Assembly: GCF_000003815.2 (NCBI RefSeq)
Contig: NC_049993.1
Location: 2,010,645-2,074,644, forward strand
Length of the DNA stretch: 64,000 nucleotides
Direction of reading: 5' to 3'
DNA from: Branchiostoma floridae
Taxonomy: Eukaryota > Chordata > Leptocardii > Amphioxiformes > Branchiostomatidae
Shown here: piece after piece, positions 1 through 11,320 of the stretch
How the letters are laid out: each line of letters starts with the position of its first letter
How positions within the stretch are numbered: the stretch's first letter is position 1
Translations under genes and position numbers: made by a program
The notes under the pieces: model-generated
The model's input: only the letters and a program-made list of their open reading frames with translations
Databases searched by the model: none
Told to the model about the DNA's origin: nothing

Positions 1-473
1 TTTTTTTTCTTTCACACCTTGTACTCTTTGACAAGATTAAATTACTTTACCTTGTATCCTAAACTGCTTTTCCATGTAAATAATTACAATACGACAGACA
101 TTGAATAGTTGTAAAAGAGCAAGACTGGTCTTGGAAAAAGCAAAAGATTTGCATCATAGTCAGCGATTGTGCAAAACTTAGAAAACAGACGTTGCAGAAA
201 TTGTAATAATTTGATGGGAGAATTTTTTCAAGCCCTTCCTGCTTTATAACTTAAGAATAAAGACAATTGTTACCACAGTTCGTGTTTTTATGGTTATTAT
301 TGGTGCAACCCTTAGGAAGGAGATGGACCCGTTATAGCAACGGGCAACTAGATCAGTACCAACAATAAACCTACGTCACGTGCATTAGTAAAAAAAACGC
401 AGAAATGTTCATTCCTGACTCACATAACTGCTTCATTGTTTGACTGATTCTGAACGATGATAAGAATTTAATC
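1..473. other. AT-rich non-coding sequence
   Basis: Starts with a short T run and holds no open frame, splice pair or repeat that I can support. It ends where the minisatellite begins. Confidence 0.5.
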
Positions 474-1470
474 TTGTCATGTTTATGTGTGAATAGTATT
501 AAGTACCTAGGTCAGGTCATGTTTGTGTGGATAGTCTTCAGCATCAAGGAAAGGTTATGTCTATGTGTAGATAGTGTTCAGTACCAAGGGCAGGTCTTGT
601 TTGTGTGGATAGTGTTCAGTACCAAGGACAGGTTATGTCTGTGTGTAGATAGTGTTCAGTACCAAGGGCAGGTCTTGTTTGTGTGGATAGTGTTCAGTAC
701 CAAGGGCAGGTCTTGTTTGTGTGGATAGTGTTCAGTACCAAGGGCAGGTCATGTTTGTGTGTAGATAGTGTTCAGTACTAGGGACAGGTCATGTTTGTGT
801 GGATAGTTTTCAGTACCAAGGACAGGTTATGGTTGTGTGTGGATTGTGTTCAGTACCAGGTACAGGTCATGTTTGTGTGTGGATAGTGTTCAGTACCAGG
901 GACAGGCTATGTTTGTGTGTGGATAGTGTTCAGTACTAGGGACAGGTCATGTTTGTGTGGATAGTTTTCAGTACCAAGGACAGGTTATGGTTGTGTGTGG
1001 ATAGTGTTCAGTACCAAGGACAGGTTATGGTTGTGTGTGGATTGTGTTCAGTACCAGGTACAGGTCATGCTTGTGCGTGGATAGTGTTCAGTACCAGGTA
1101 CAGGTCATGTTTGTGCGTGGATAGTGTTCAGTGCCAGGGACAGGCTATGTTTGTGCGTGGATAGTGTTCAGTACCAGGTACAGGTAATGTTTGTGTGTGG
1201 ATAGTGTTCAGTACCAAGGGCAGGTCTTGTTTGTGTGGATAGTGTTCAGTACCAAAAACAGGTTATGGTTGTGTGTGGATTGTGTTCAGTACCAGGTACA
1301 GGTCATGTTTGTGTGTGGATAGTGTTCAGTACCAGGTACAGGTCATGTTTGTGTGTGGATAGGGTTCAGTACCAGGGACAGGCTATGTTTGTGTGTGGAA
1401 AGTGTTCAGTCCCAGGGTAAGGTTATATTTGTGTGTGTATAGTTTTTAGTACCAGGGACAGGTCATGTTT
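474..1470. repeat. Minisatellite, ~40-bp unit
   Basis: About 24 imperfect tandem copies of a unit reading GTTCAGTACCAGG, then ACAGGTCATG, then TTTGTGTGTGGATAGT. Adjacent units near 848 and 888 are exactly 40 bp apart, and others lose 2 bp of the TG run. Neighbouring units share point variants (for example AAGGGCAGGTCTTG near 590-720, CCAGGTACAGG near 850-1320), as expected from local unit exchange. The open frames across it are by-products of the repeat and are not genes. Confidence 0.9.
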
Positions 1471-2394
1471 GCTATGTGATGCTAGGTGGTCCAATCATAC
1501 ATCACATCTTCCTTACATCAAAATCTATCTGTCCAAAAAGTTATGACTGAAGTTCTGCTGCATTATTATCAAGGTCACATACTAGAGGGACCAAAGTTGA
1601 CCTTGACCGTCATCTTTACTACACCTACATAACTTCCGTGATAATCCATGACTTGAGTTAAGCTGTCTACAAAAATCTGAAAACACCAACACACACACAC
1701 ACACACACACACACAACATAATGCACATGCACAAAGCACAATATCTTCATTCTCAGATAGATAAAAATTATGCATAAATACAGCAACTCTACTACAACAA
1801 TCTTATAGAAGTGTCATGAAAAATATGTAGGGATATGTCCTCGCTTTTATTCATTTTCTTTGGGAAAACACATGATTGGGCTGTCAACAGTAGGAGTAAT
1901 TTGCAGCTGAATATTGATACAGTTAATAGATCCACTGCATTTAATGACAGGATCATTTGATCATGTAACCATATGTTGAAAAGGATATAGTCTAAAATCA
2001 ACTATGCACATACGGACCACATTCCTATCATCAACTGTCAACAGCATGATGCTGGCTTTTGAACAAAGACTCAATTGTGTTGTTACAATCTATAGTTGAG
2101 CTTTATTTTAACAAAAAGAAACACACCCAGCATGCATTTTCAGTTGGTCTTATCAGTCTTCATCAGATGACTGATACCTTGCACTGACTTTTTAGAAGTT
2201 TGAATTTTGCTGAACCATGACGTAAACCATGGTACATTCCTAAAACACCACCTTTGATTCACTCCTAACATCATCGCACACTCTAGGAAAAAGTCAGCAC
2301 AGTGAATCCGACATCTGACTGAAGGATGACAAAATTCATGGTGAGCGTTTTTCTTTCCTTTGAAATAAAGCTGAAACTTAACAATAATTATGTT
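1471..2394. other. Non-coding, with a dispersed repeat end and (CA)n
   Basis: The stretch near 1508-1600 (CTTACATCAAAATCTATCTG, then AGGTCACAT) recurs near 6875-6985, so it is part of a dispersed repeat. A (CA)n tract of about 26 bp lies at 1689-1714. No exon is supported here. Confidence 0.5.
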
Positions 2395-3100
2395 GCTGGC
2401 TTTACAGACTGACAAGAGTGTCTCTAAGTTGTTCCGTACTGTGCATGGCCGAGTGGTACCAAAAGTTGTAGACTCCTGTCTGTTTTTTGTTTTCTTACTG
2501 CCACTGCAAGGACTGTACAGAAGTCACTTCATTGCTCTGAATTTTCAGAAGAAGGCAGTGTGAGGAACAGTGACTGTGGTTGATTGCGTCTTCTCATCAC
2601 TTTTGATTCACTCTTGACATCATTAAACACTCCTGGAAAGTCAGCGCAGTGATTCAGAAATCTTAGAAAGGTTGGGCGAGATTAATTGAAAATTTATAGT
2701 GACTGTGAGCATTTGTCTTTGTGTTTGATAAAAAAAAGTACAACATTTATAATGCCAGCTTTACAGACTGACAAGAGTGTCTCTGAGTTGTTCTGTATTG
2801 TGCATGACTGAGTGGTACCAGAAGTTATAGACTCCGGCCTTCATTTTCTCGGCCACTAGCAGGACTGTAAAAAAGTTGATTCGGTGCTTTGAACTTTCAG
2901 AAACAGGCAGCGTGGTGAACTGTAACATTAGAAGATTCCATTTTCTTGCCACTTCTGATTCACTCTTGACATCATACACACTTCAGAAAGTCAGCGCAGT
3001 GAATCAGACATCTGACCAAAGGTTGACGAGACTGACCAAAAATTCACGATGACCGTTTTTCTTTGTGTTGGATAAAGCTAAAACAGTTATAGTGCCAGCT
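2395..3100 (-). pseudogene. Two decayed tandem copies of the neighbouring gene's last exon
   Basis: Two diverged copies of the terminal exon at 3101-3293 lie immediately downstream of it, starting near 2395 and 2755, about 350-360 bp apart. The copy at 2755 still encodes, on the minus strand, VAEKMKAGVYNFWYHS and the terminal DTLVSL plus stop, but has lost the upstream part of the exon. The copy near 2395 is more eroded and its frame is broken. Flanking 3' sequence (GTCAGCGCAGTGA and similar) is repeated too, so the unit is the exon end plus 3' flank. Confidence 0.7.
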
Positions 3101-6100
3101 TTATAGACTGACAAGAGTGTCTCCGAGTTGTTCGGTACTGTGCATGGCTGAGTGGTACCAGAAGTTGTAGACTCCGGCCTTCATCTTCTCGGCCACGGCG
3201 ATGACCGTACAGAAGTCCTCCTCAAGTTTGAGTGACTGGTCGTTCCTGATCCGCTTCAGACTGGGAATCTTCAGCGGCCGCTGCCCACCCTCCCTGCAAA
3301 GGCAGAGGGAAATACAATGCTTGCCGACAACTGTTTGCTATTATTCTCGAATGTAAGTTCATTAATAATAGTCATGCATGTACATCAGTGGCCGTTGCCA
3401 AGAGCCCAACATAGGTGAAATCGGACGTGCTCTCAAAACCAGGTTCACTTACGTCTCTGTTCCCAGGTACTTGATAAGTGCGAGGGCCTTACGCTCCAGC
3501 ATGCGACAGAAGTTCCCGATGTACGCCTCACGTACGCCACAGGATGGGTGGAGCTGGAACACCTGGGAAATAAAGGAACACATACATGAGCAAAACGCCT
3601 AAAAATAACAGAACACATACATGGGTGGAACATATATGAGTGGTACACCTAAGTGATAAAGGAACACATACATGAGTGGCAAACCTGGGAGATAAAGAAA
3701 TGCACACATGGGTAGAACACCTGAGAGATATCAGAACACATACGTGGGTGGAACATGTATGAGTGGAACAACTGAGCAATAAAGGAAAACATTAATGAGT
3801 GGCAAACCTGGAAGATAAATATACACACATGGGTAGAACACCTGAGAGATAACAGAACACAATCATACATGGGTGGAACATATATGAGTGGAACAACTGA
3901 GCAACAAAGGAGAACATAAATGAGTGGCAAACCTGGAAGATAAAGAACACGCACACACACCTGAGAGATAACAGAACACAACCACACATGGGTAGAACAT
4001 ACAGTATATGAGTGGAACACCTGAGAGATAAAGGAACACATGCACAAACCTGGAAGATAAAAAAAAATACACACATGAGAGATAACAAAACACTTACATG
4101 GGTAGAACATACATGAGTGGAACACCTGAGAGATAACGGAACACATACATGAGTGGCAAACCTGGGATATAGAGAAACATACATGGGTGGAACACCTGGC
4201 AGATAGTAGAACACATAAATGGGTGGAACATAGATGAACACCTGAGAGATAAAGAAAAACATACATGAGTGGCAAACCTGGAAGATAAAGATACAAACAT
4301 GGGAGAACACATATATGAGTGGAACACCTGAGATATAAAGGAACACATACATGGGTGGAACACATATAAGTGGAACACCTGAGAGATTAAGGAACAAATA
4401 CAAAGATGTTTTGACACACCTGGATAAAAGAACACATACTAGTGGATATGGAGCACTTTTTAGGGAACACATATTTGAATGCAAATGGAACACTTGGGAG
4501 ATACATTTAAAGATCAACAAACATATGTGACAATGTTTACTCTATTTCTACCATCAAATACAAGTATAAAAGGGCCTAGCCTTATGACTAATAATGACTT
4601 CTACACTGTGTTTTCCATGTTTAATTCGCCTAGAAATCCTATCAATTGTCAGCATAAGTCTTATTTTTGGAATCACTTGCATCCCCACTGAAAAAAAAAG
4701 AACGAGAGAAAACGAAAGTACGATCCATCAAGGAGGTTGAATAGGGGCTTTTTCAACCTCCTTGGATCCATAAACCATTACTTCCCTATGCTAGAAATGT
4801 TTGAACAAAGGCCTCGTTTTTATCCATAAGCTAAAATACACTCCTGTAAAAAAACATTGAAAAGGATGCAAGTTATAAAATAGAATCTGTCTATTCACAC
4901 ATCCTAGCCAGGCTCTGGCTTGGAAATATGACCATATATGGCATAAGGGGGCGTTTTGTTAGGGAAAGGGCTCAGAACCCTTGTTCCCGTCTTCCGAAAA
5001 AAGACCCGATTAAGACTTACAGTTACTCATTTGTATCTACAGTATATACCCATACTAAACTCGTGTGTAACACATAAAGGTATATTACCAGGCACAAGCA
5101 AGAAAACAAACAGGTAACGTCTCACATGTCAGGCAGCGGATTCTCCTCGCCATCTGTGTACATTTGTAACGTGAGGATCTCGTGGCGTTGGGCGGAATGG
5201 ACGTGAAACTGCGTCGTTTGTCGAACCTCAGCGTTGGTGAGGTTAATGAGGGGGATCGGGTAGCGACTGGTTAACACGTCAAACATAGGCAGGTCCAGTC
5301 CAGCACTTTTCTTGTCCTATTGTGAATAAGATGATTGATAAACAACTGCCCAGTTATATCACTTCATGGCATTAAATTTCCCCTCCTCCATATGCTATCT
5401 TCATCACTCCGTCTCTCTCCCTCCATTGACCGTCCACCCTCCCTTTATCTTATTTCATGACACGCCCTATCTCCATCAATACCTTTTCCAGCCGTCCCTC
5501 CATATCTGTTTCTTTCCTCCCCTCTCCATCAATCTAATATAACTGTACCTCTTCTCTCCATCACTACTTCTCCCTCCCTCAATTCTTTCTTCATTCCTTC
5601 CATCCCAAAACTCCAGCCTCCCTCAACCATAATCAATTCTCTCTCTCTCCATTAGTCCCTCTCCCTTCTGTTCCATCATTCCCTCCTCTCTCCATCACTC
5701 CTCCCTCCATCCCTCATCACTCCATCCTTTATCACTTCCAACTTTCTTCATCATTCCCTTTTGCCCTTCGTGCTTCATCTTTGCTCCATCACTCCCTTTA
5801 TACCCTCCTCCTTCTATCCTTCTCTCCTTTCTTCATCAGATGCCCCTTCCTGCCCCTTCTATCCCTTCTCCCTCCTTCTTTCCTTTCCTTCCCTCAATCC
5901 TTCCCTCCACCATAATCAATTCTCTGTACATTAGTCCCTCTCCCTCCTTCCCTTCTGATCCATTATTCCCTCCTCTCTCCATCTCTTCTCCCTTCCTCCT
6001 CAATTACATTTCTCTTCTCTTCATCACTCTCTTCCTCCCTCCCTCCCTCCTCCCCCCATTAGATGCTCCTTCCTTCCCTTTCCACCCCTTCTTCCTCCTT

Positions 6101-6297
6101 CTTTCCCTCCCTTAATCTTCAATCCTTCCCTCCTCCCTCCATCACTCTTTCTCCCCCTCCATCCTTTCCTCGCATACCTCTATGATTCCTTGTAGTAAGA
6201 GATCAGCTTCATACTGGTGCAGAGTTGCACTCTTTACACAAACACGTGATCTCTGTTTTTCTGTGGGACTCAGGAAAGTCGCTAGGGTGTGGATCAC
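3101..6297 (-). CDS. Unrecognised protein, four 3' exons of a longer minus-strand gene
   Basis: Exons on the minus strand: 6178-6297 (40 codons, opening VIHTLATFLSPTEKQ), 5126-5316 (opening DKKSAGLDLPMFDVL, with the segment FHVHSAQRHEILTLQMYTDG), 3453-3562 (VFQLHPSCGVREAY, then CRMLERKALALIKYL) and 3101-3293 (RPLKIPSLKRIRNDQ, then VAEKMKAGVYNFWYHS, ending DTLVSL-stop). All have AG acceptors and GT donors. Phases fit from 6178-6297 to 5126-5316 and from 3453-3562 to 3101-3293. They do not fit between 5126-5316 (exit phase 2) and 3453-3562 (entry phase 0), so a small exon in the 3563-5125 intron is missed or damaged. I do not recognise the family. The sequence has no signal peptide or membrane span and looks like the C-terminal part of a large soluble protein. 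Upstream exons were not found. Confidence 0.6.
3563..4500. repeat. Intronic minisatellite resembling the 3' splice site
   Basis: About 20 degenerate units. On the plus strand they read like GGAACACCTGAGAGATAA, then AGGAACACATACATGAGTGG, alternating with TGGCAAACCTGGAAGATAAA. Read on the minus strand, each unit carries a pyrimidine-rich stretch ending in CAG followed by GTGTTCCA or GTTTGCCA. That is almost the acceptor of the exon beginning at 3562 (TTTCCCAG/GTGTTCCAG). The array abuts this exon. Long minus-strand open frames across it are repeat artefacts. Confidence 0.85.
4729..4764. repeat. Short hairpin
   Basis: CAAGGAGGTTGAA at 4729-4741 is perfectly complementary to TTCAACCTCCTTG at 4752-4764, with a 10-base loop. 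A GATCC motif flanks each arm. It lies in the intron of the unrecognised minus-strand gene, and no function can be assigned. Confidence 0.7.
5380..6177. repeat. Pyrimidine-rich intronic tract
   Basis: Nearly 800 bp dominated by C and T, built from loose repeats of CCCTCC, CCATCACTCC and TTCCTTCC. A longer block (ACCATAATCAATTCTCT followed by TTAGTCCCTCTCCC) occurs near 5626 and again near 5909. The plus-strand open frame at 5840-6115 is low-complexity Pro/Ser/Phe and not a gene. Confidence 0.8.
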
Positions 6298-7354
6298 CTA
6301 GACAATGAAGTCTATCATGATCATATCTGTAAAAATTGAGAAGAAAAGATGGCTTTAAGAGTCCGATGACTGCAAGTTTGGTATTCTATCGGCAGCAAGC
6401 TACCAGGAATGATTAGACTGCTTGTAACGCAAACGCATAAGCAAAGATTATTATCCAACATAAATGTTTAACGTTGTACGACAATCTGTTTCTCCACATC
6501 TGTAGGTTCATGAATCGATAACCAGTTACTCATTTGGTGATTTCAAGTATAAAATACTGAACTACTTTACATTAAATAAATATAAAGATACTTTTTTAAG
6601 TTAGTCTGAATACGGATACAAGTCATCTTTTGTTGAAACCGTAGTGTTGTAACTGAGTCAACAACAGCTGTAAAATGAAAGAAATGCATCCAAAATAACA
6701 TGTCAGTGTTCTAATGATGTAAACGTTTAATACTTGGTGAAAAATAGGCAAAATGTAACATTGATACTGATGATGGCATGGTGCGGGCACTGTTGGGCCA
6801 TTGTTGGAGCGAGCTGCTATTCGGCGCCACTCAGGTGACCTCAAGTTTTAGAGGGGGCTGAACTACACAATTTTTTCCTTACATCAAAATCTATCTGCAA
6901 TCTGAACATTAAGACGATAGCATGTCTTAGCCAAAAGGTACAAAACCGAAAGCTCTTCTGCAGTTCAAAGGTCACATGCTACTTGGCCCCAAATTATCGA
7001 AGAACCTCAAGGGAAGGTTAAATAAATGTTAAAAAAGAAGCTCTTCACAATCAGTATCGAAACACCGAAATTTATCCAAAGTTTCAAATTTGACCCAAAC
7101 TATCCAAAGCAGACTGACACACCAAAATAACATCTCATTTTTGCATGAAGATAATAAAAATAACAATTTTAGCATAGCAAACATCATAATAAGCAAACTT
7201 TATAAGTTATAGCAGAAGCTTGCAATTCTCTATATATTAAAGAATGTGAAATATATAGAGAGGGGGGAGAGAAAAGATAGAGAGAAAGTGAAAGCTCTTT
7301 CATATCTTTTTCAAAATCAAATAAAAAAATTGCAAAAAGTAGAAATCTACTTAC
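6298..7354. other. Intergenic, AT-rich, with dispersed repeat
   Basis: Contains a second copy of the CTTACATCAAAATCTATCTG repeat at about 6875-6985. No further exon of the minus-strand gene could be defended here. Confidence 0.4.
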
Positions 7355-7533
7355 TGTCCCTCCTGTCTCTTTTCAAATTAGTTTTTCCACCACACATCCA
7401 ACTGCAGTTCACGGGACTGATGACCTTTGTCGTCGTAGAGGCGGATGTAGACGTTTGGATTTGTTCCACAGCCACGGTACTTCCCGGTCTTCGTTTTGAC
7501 CAATACGTCAATGTCACCAACATCATGTACTTC
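7355..7533 (-). pseudogene. Inverted, broken copy of the PLAT-domain first exon
   Basis: On the minus strand this encodes IDVLVKTKTGKYRGCGTNP, then VYIRLYDDKGHQSREL and LDVWWKN. It differs by a few substitutions from the PLAT exon of the CYP74-PLAT gene at 17262-17458. The acceptor (TTTCCCAG/GAAG) and the donor (GGGACA/GTAAGTAG) are both kept. A stop codon, TAA at 7378-7380, replaces the GAC codon after WWKN, so the exon cannot encode a whole PLAT domain. The 5' part differs (EVHDVGD in place of the LNKNPDDSDVAG segment) and is 18 bp shorter. No matching P450 exons or second PLAT exon were found on either side. It is an isolated duplicated exon about 9.7 kb from, and inverted to, the intact gene. 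Confidence 0.85.
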
Positions 7534-7693
7534 CTGGGAAATACAAGATTGTGAGGTAGTATCGTTATCTTAAAGAGTCTTACCCAGAAGTTCAGCTGCT
7601 CATATAAGAATTCCAGAAATCACACCCTATCTTTCTGGTATTGTGAAACCAGTAATGTGGTTTAGTGGTTTGGTAATTAGCTTATTTCCAAGT

Positions 7694-7907
7694 ACTCTCC
7701 AACCAGAGGTTAGGCTCCCGCTGTTTTTTGACGTTTTAGTCGTTTTTATCATGCTTTCTATTTTGTCATGTTTCGTGAAGTCCGCCGGCCAAATCAGGCT
7801 TTGACACAGCAAGATGCAATAAAAAATAGAAAGCCCGATACAAAATATAATAAAGTATAAAAATGGTTAAAAACAGCCAGAGCCTAACCTCTGCTTGGAG
7901 AGTAATT
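7694..7907. mobile_element. MITE, family with CTCCAAGCAGAGGTT ends
   Basis: Short inverted-repeat element. The left end reads TACTCTCCAACCAGAGGTTA, continuing GGCTC. The right end is its complement, GAGCCTAACCTCTGCTTGGA, continuing GAGTA. The inside is about 160 bp with no coding capacity. Relatives lie at 21414-21534 and 28079-28219, with a partial end near 19840. Confidence 0.75.
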
Positions 7908-7973
7908 TTCAAGCAGATATGGGTTATTTTTTTTTTTTTTATTATGTGCTTTCTAACGTACAACAGCTGTCGC

Positions 7974-8130
<157 letters not shown>

Positions 8131-9905
8131 TGACGTGCATGGGCAATTTCACCTGTTGGTCAAAGGACACTGACAGATATTTCGCCGTAGGCTATCGTTG
8201 GCTTCATTTGGTCCACAACCTGTCTGTTTACTCTGTGTACAGCAGACATATCTGTACGGTATCTTAACAGTAACTGCTGCAGACCAGTTCTATCTCAAGC
8301 AGCCAACAAACGTACGCGTGTTACAATACAGTACGGGCAATCAAGCAAGGTAAGCTGGACGTTCTATTACTAAGAGTCTATACCAGACTTCTTGCGCTGG
8401 CTTAGGAGAGTATATTGCAATGGCCGGAGGAGTTTGGCTACCGAAGGGTTAGACAAGGTCAGACGGGGGAGTGTTACCCTTCCCGTGGACTGACTCTCCT
8501 GGCCAAATACTCCTCTTTGTGCCGATTTGTATGATCCATACCCCTTTAAAAAGGCATAGTGAATGCTAACGGTCTATTCTGTGCTTGCCTGCACGCCAAA
8601 TACTCTGCTTGAGGAAAGTTTTTTTTCATTGTGAAAGGGGGAGGGAAGTGGCGTCTTGGGCACGTAAACTATGTGTATTTAAGGTCTTTGGAATGTTAAA
8701 AATACTTTCAAAGAGAGATAATTTAGTTGCAATAAAAATGAGCAGCTCATGAGGCTACATATTGACGGTCAAAAAGTGGTAAAAAAACACTGGTACCACA
8801 GGGCCAAGTTAAGCCAAAGCCGTTTTTAAGCTACACTGAATCAGTCTGGGTCTAAACAACTTGATTTATGGCAAATATGACCCTCCAGCCTCTTTTGCTG
8901 CGACAACCCCGCTAAAAACTCGCAAAGTTTGTCCTTGGCAGGGTTTTGTGATCAAGTCAAAGCTTACGGACAGGACGATTGAAGTAGATTTTATTTTGAG
9001 ATTTTTACCTTTTTAATTATATCGGAGATATCTGAAGCGGCACGGTCTGACATAGGTGTGTCCTTGTGCACACGTAACCTTTCTGACCCTTGCGACAGTC
9101 TGTTTAAGGTACCGCCCATGTGCCTTTTGTCTCTTTGAGAATGAGTCATGGCTCTGGAAGTTTTCTGTACCCTCTACACTGTCTGAACTTCTGAGGAAAA
9201 AATCTTGAGATCTTTTCCAAGAATCTTGAGACTTAATATGATGATCTCAAGATTCTCAGGAAAAAATGATTGGACAGTGTGTAATCTCATGACCATAAAT
9301 ATGATCAAAATATTATACATGTGACAATACTGGAGTTTGTAACGAAAGGGGATCTAGTAGGAGAATTCATTTTCAAACATGCTTCAAAACGTATCAGGCA
9401 ATTAAACTTCAGTTGACCTTAATATCAGTCATTGACCCCTAACAGCCCGTGTACACAGTTACTCCAATTCCATGGCGCCGGTGTGACAACGCCCGGGTTT
9501 TACTTTGCTACTAAAACCTTTGAATTTTTATTCGGGCTTCGATGTCATGATCACAAAATTAAATCATTAGTTTTAAACGTGTATGTATTAAACAGAAATT
9601 AGGTATTAAGTGATGAAAATGTATTCAAGGCTATAAAACATTAGAAATGGATTCATTTCGAGTGTTAAGTCTGTGTTATCTTCCTCTCTTTGCAGATAGT
9701 ATGCATAGTAATCATTAAAGCCTGGTTGACAATAGTGGTCTGTCTGCTAAGAGCTACACTATGACACTGGGGCACCAAACGAGCTGGAAGGAAAGTCTGC
9801 CTTGGGACGTCCGGTTCTGTGTGTTATTGTCTCTGTTCGGTTATGTAAGAACGAAGATGGCCCCGCGCGTGAAATCCGGACTGAAGCTTTCTGCCCCCAC
9901 CCCCA
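8131..9905. other. Intergenic, no supported gene
   Basis: I see no exon with coding-like content. There are short direct repeats of AAGAATCTTGAGA and GATCTCAAGATTCTC near 9205-9260 that could fold. A good donor-like site, AAGCAAG/GTAAGC, lies near 8349 on the plus strand, but no matching acceptor could be assigned. Confidence 0.4.
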
Positions 9906-9907
9906 GC

Positions 9908-9955
9908 CACACACACACACACACACACACGTACACACACACACACACACACACA

Positions 9956-9998
<43 letters not shown>
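9908..9998. repeat. (CA)n microsatellite
   Basis: About 85 bp of CA repeats interrupted twice by GTAC and once by GC. Open frames on both strands are repeat artefacts. Confidence 0.95.
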
Positions 9999-10001
<3 letters not shown>

Positions 10002-10727
10002 ATGTAAAAAAATGCTGTTTGAGAGACTAAATTTGCTTTACAATAGATTTTATCCTGTTTTTCTACTTGTCTGAGCAGGCTAGTTCAATATGGTGCGACC
10101 TGGCCGTGTCAAGGTAAGTGAGTTCAAGGACCTTAATGACGTCTCACTTCGGGGAAGGGCGGAAAGGGTCGTTTACATGCGGATTCAAAGAAATACTTTG
10201 GGATAGGCTGGAATCAATCGTAGTCTTTGTCTAATTCACCTCTCTAATCGAAAAGTCAAGCAGAAGGATGTCACGCGCGGGGTCATCTTCATGTGACCCC
10301 ATCTTACACTGTTCTTACTACCTCGATATGTGGAAAGGGGTAGAAAAGATCGTGTGAATTACGATTCAAAAAAAAAAAATTGTTAATCAACTGGATATGG
10401 TTTTGTCAGTGACACTGAAGTGACCTAGAATAAACAGTTCTTTTATACTCCGTCTTTGAATGAAGACAATTCCAGTCGTCCAATAGGAAACGTTTCAAGA
10501 CTATTCAGACTGAAGACAATTTGGATTCCAAAGGGAACAAAGGTGAGGCAAGGCTAAGACGCAGTTCATGCAAATGAGTCAATTAGCTCCTGTTGTTTTA
10601 GTTACAGGAGCTAAAGGTTTTGTTGCGGGGGTGGGAGTGGTGGTGTGTGTGCTATGTCCCAAGTGCCATAAAGTTCCATGCGTAGCCCCCCATTTCTGTT
10701 GAGGGTCGGATTGTACATTCTCTCATA
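9999..10727. other. Intergenic, no supported gene
   Basis: Mostly unique sequence. A possible short exon at about 10078-10118 is bordered by GCAG and by a good donor (GTCAAG/GTAAGTGAG). It contains an ATG, but joining it to the CYP74 first exon would meet a stop at once, so at most it is untranslated leader. Confidence 0.35.
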
Positions 10728-11307
10728 CGAGGGGCATTCAATAAGTAATGTCCCTGACCCATTTCCCATAGCAGGAGATTAATGAAACTTGGCACAGTTA
10801 TTAGTCTTTCTCTTCATAGGAACCACCCAGAGTTTTGCATTTCTCCCATCATTTGATGTAGCTCTGGACACCGTTCTTGTAGGACATCCCAGGTTGGTCC
10901 TCCGACAGATGCCTCATCAATGGCAGAAGAGGGACGACCAGGTCTGGGAGCTGTTTCCACAGACTTCCGACCTTGTTTGAATTCAGGATGCCAGCGTTTT
11001 ACAAGGTCATATGATGGGGCATCATCACCATAAGTTTTTTTTTCATTTCATCAAAAGTCCCCTTTGGTGTGCGTCCTTTCAAATACAAAAACCGGATCAC
11101 TGCGTGACACTCAACTGGTTCCATTTCACACCTGGTCCATTTCGCACCTGACTAAGTTCAAACACCAGTAAATCAGTAACCACAATTAGTTCAGAGCTGT
11201 TTTTTGCAACATTAGCCATAGAGATATGACTCATTACACATGCAAAATGTCATCTAGATCAAACAACTGGAAGTGGGTCAGGGACATTACTTATTGAATG
11301 CCCCTCG
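10728..11307 (-). mobile_element. Mariner-type transposon remnant with N-terminal transposase piece
   Basis: A 580-bp element bounded by long inverted repeats. The left begins CGAGGGGCATTCAATAAGTA and the right is its complement, TACTTATTGAATGCCCCTCG, each flanked by TA, the target site of Tc1/mariner elements. The minus strand from about 11124 encodes the N-terminal DNA-binding part of a transposase: VECHAVIRFLYLKGRTPKG, then, after a one-base slip in an A run near 11035-11045, GDDAPSYDLVKRWHPEFKQG and VETAPRPGRPSSAID. This matches the helix-turn-helix region of the mariner family. The catalytic part is missing, so this is an internally deleted, inactive copy. Confidence 0.9.
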
Positions 11308-11320
11308 TATATGGCCTCTC

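Noticed and set aside
474-1420. Open frames of 60-84 codons on the plus strand
   Set aside because: They follow the 40-bp minisatellite, have repetitive composition and lack splice or start context.
3528-4520. Minus-strand open frames up to 242 codons rich in Cys, Val, Ser and His
   Set aside because: They lie wholly within the intronic minisatellite and change frame with the unit length. No signal peptide or cysteine spacing of a known family.
6178-7533. The PLAT-like exon as a 5' exon of the minus-strand gene at 3101-6297
   Set aside because: It contains a stop, and its exit phase (2) does not fit the entry phase (0) of 6178-6297.
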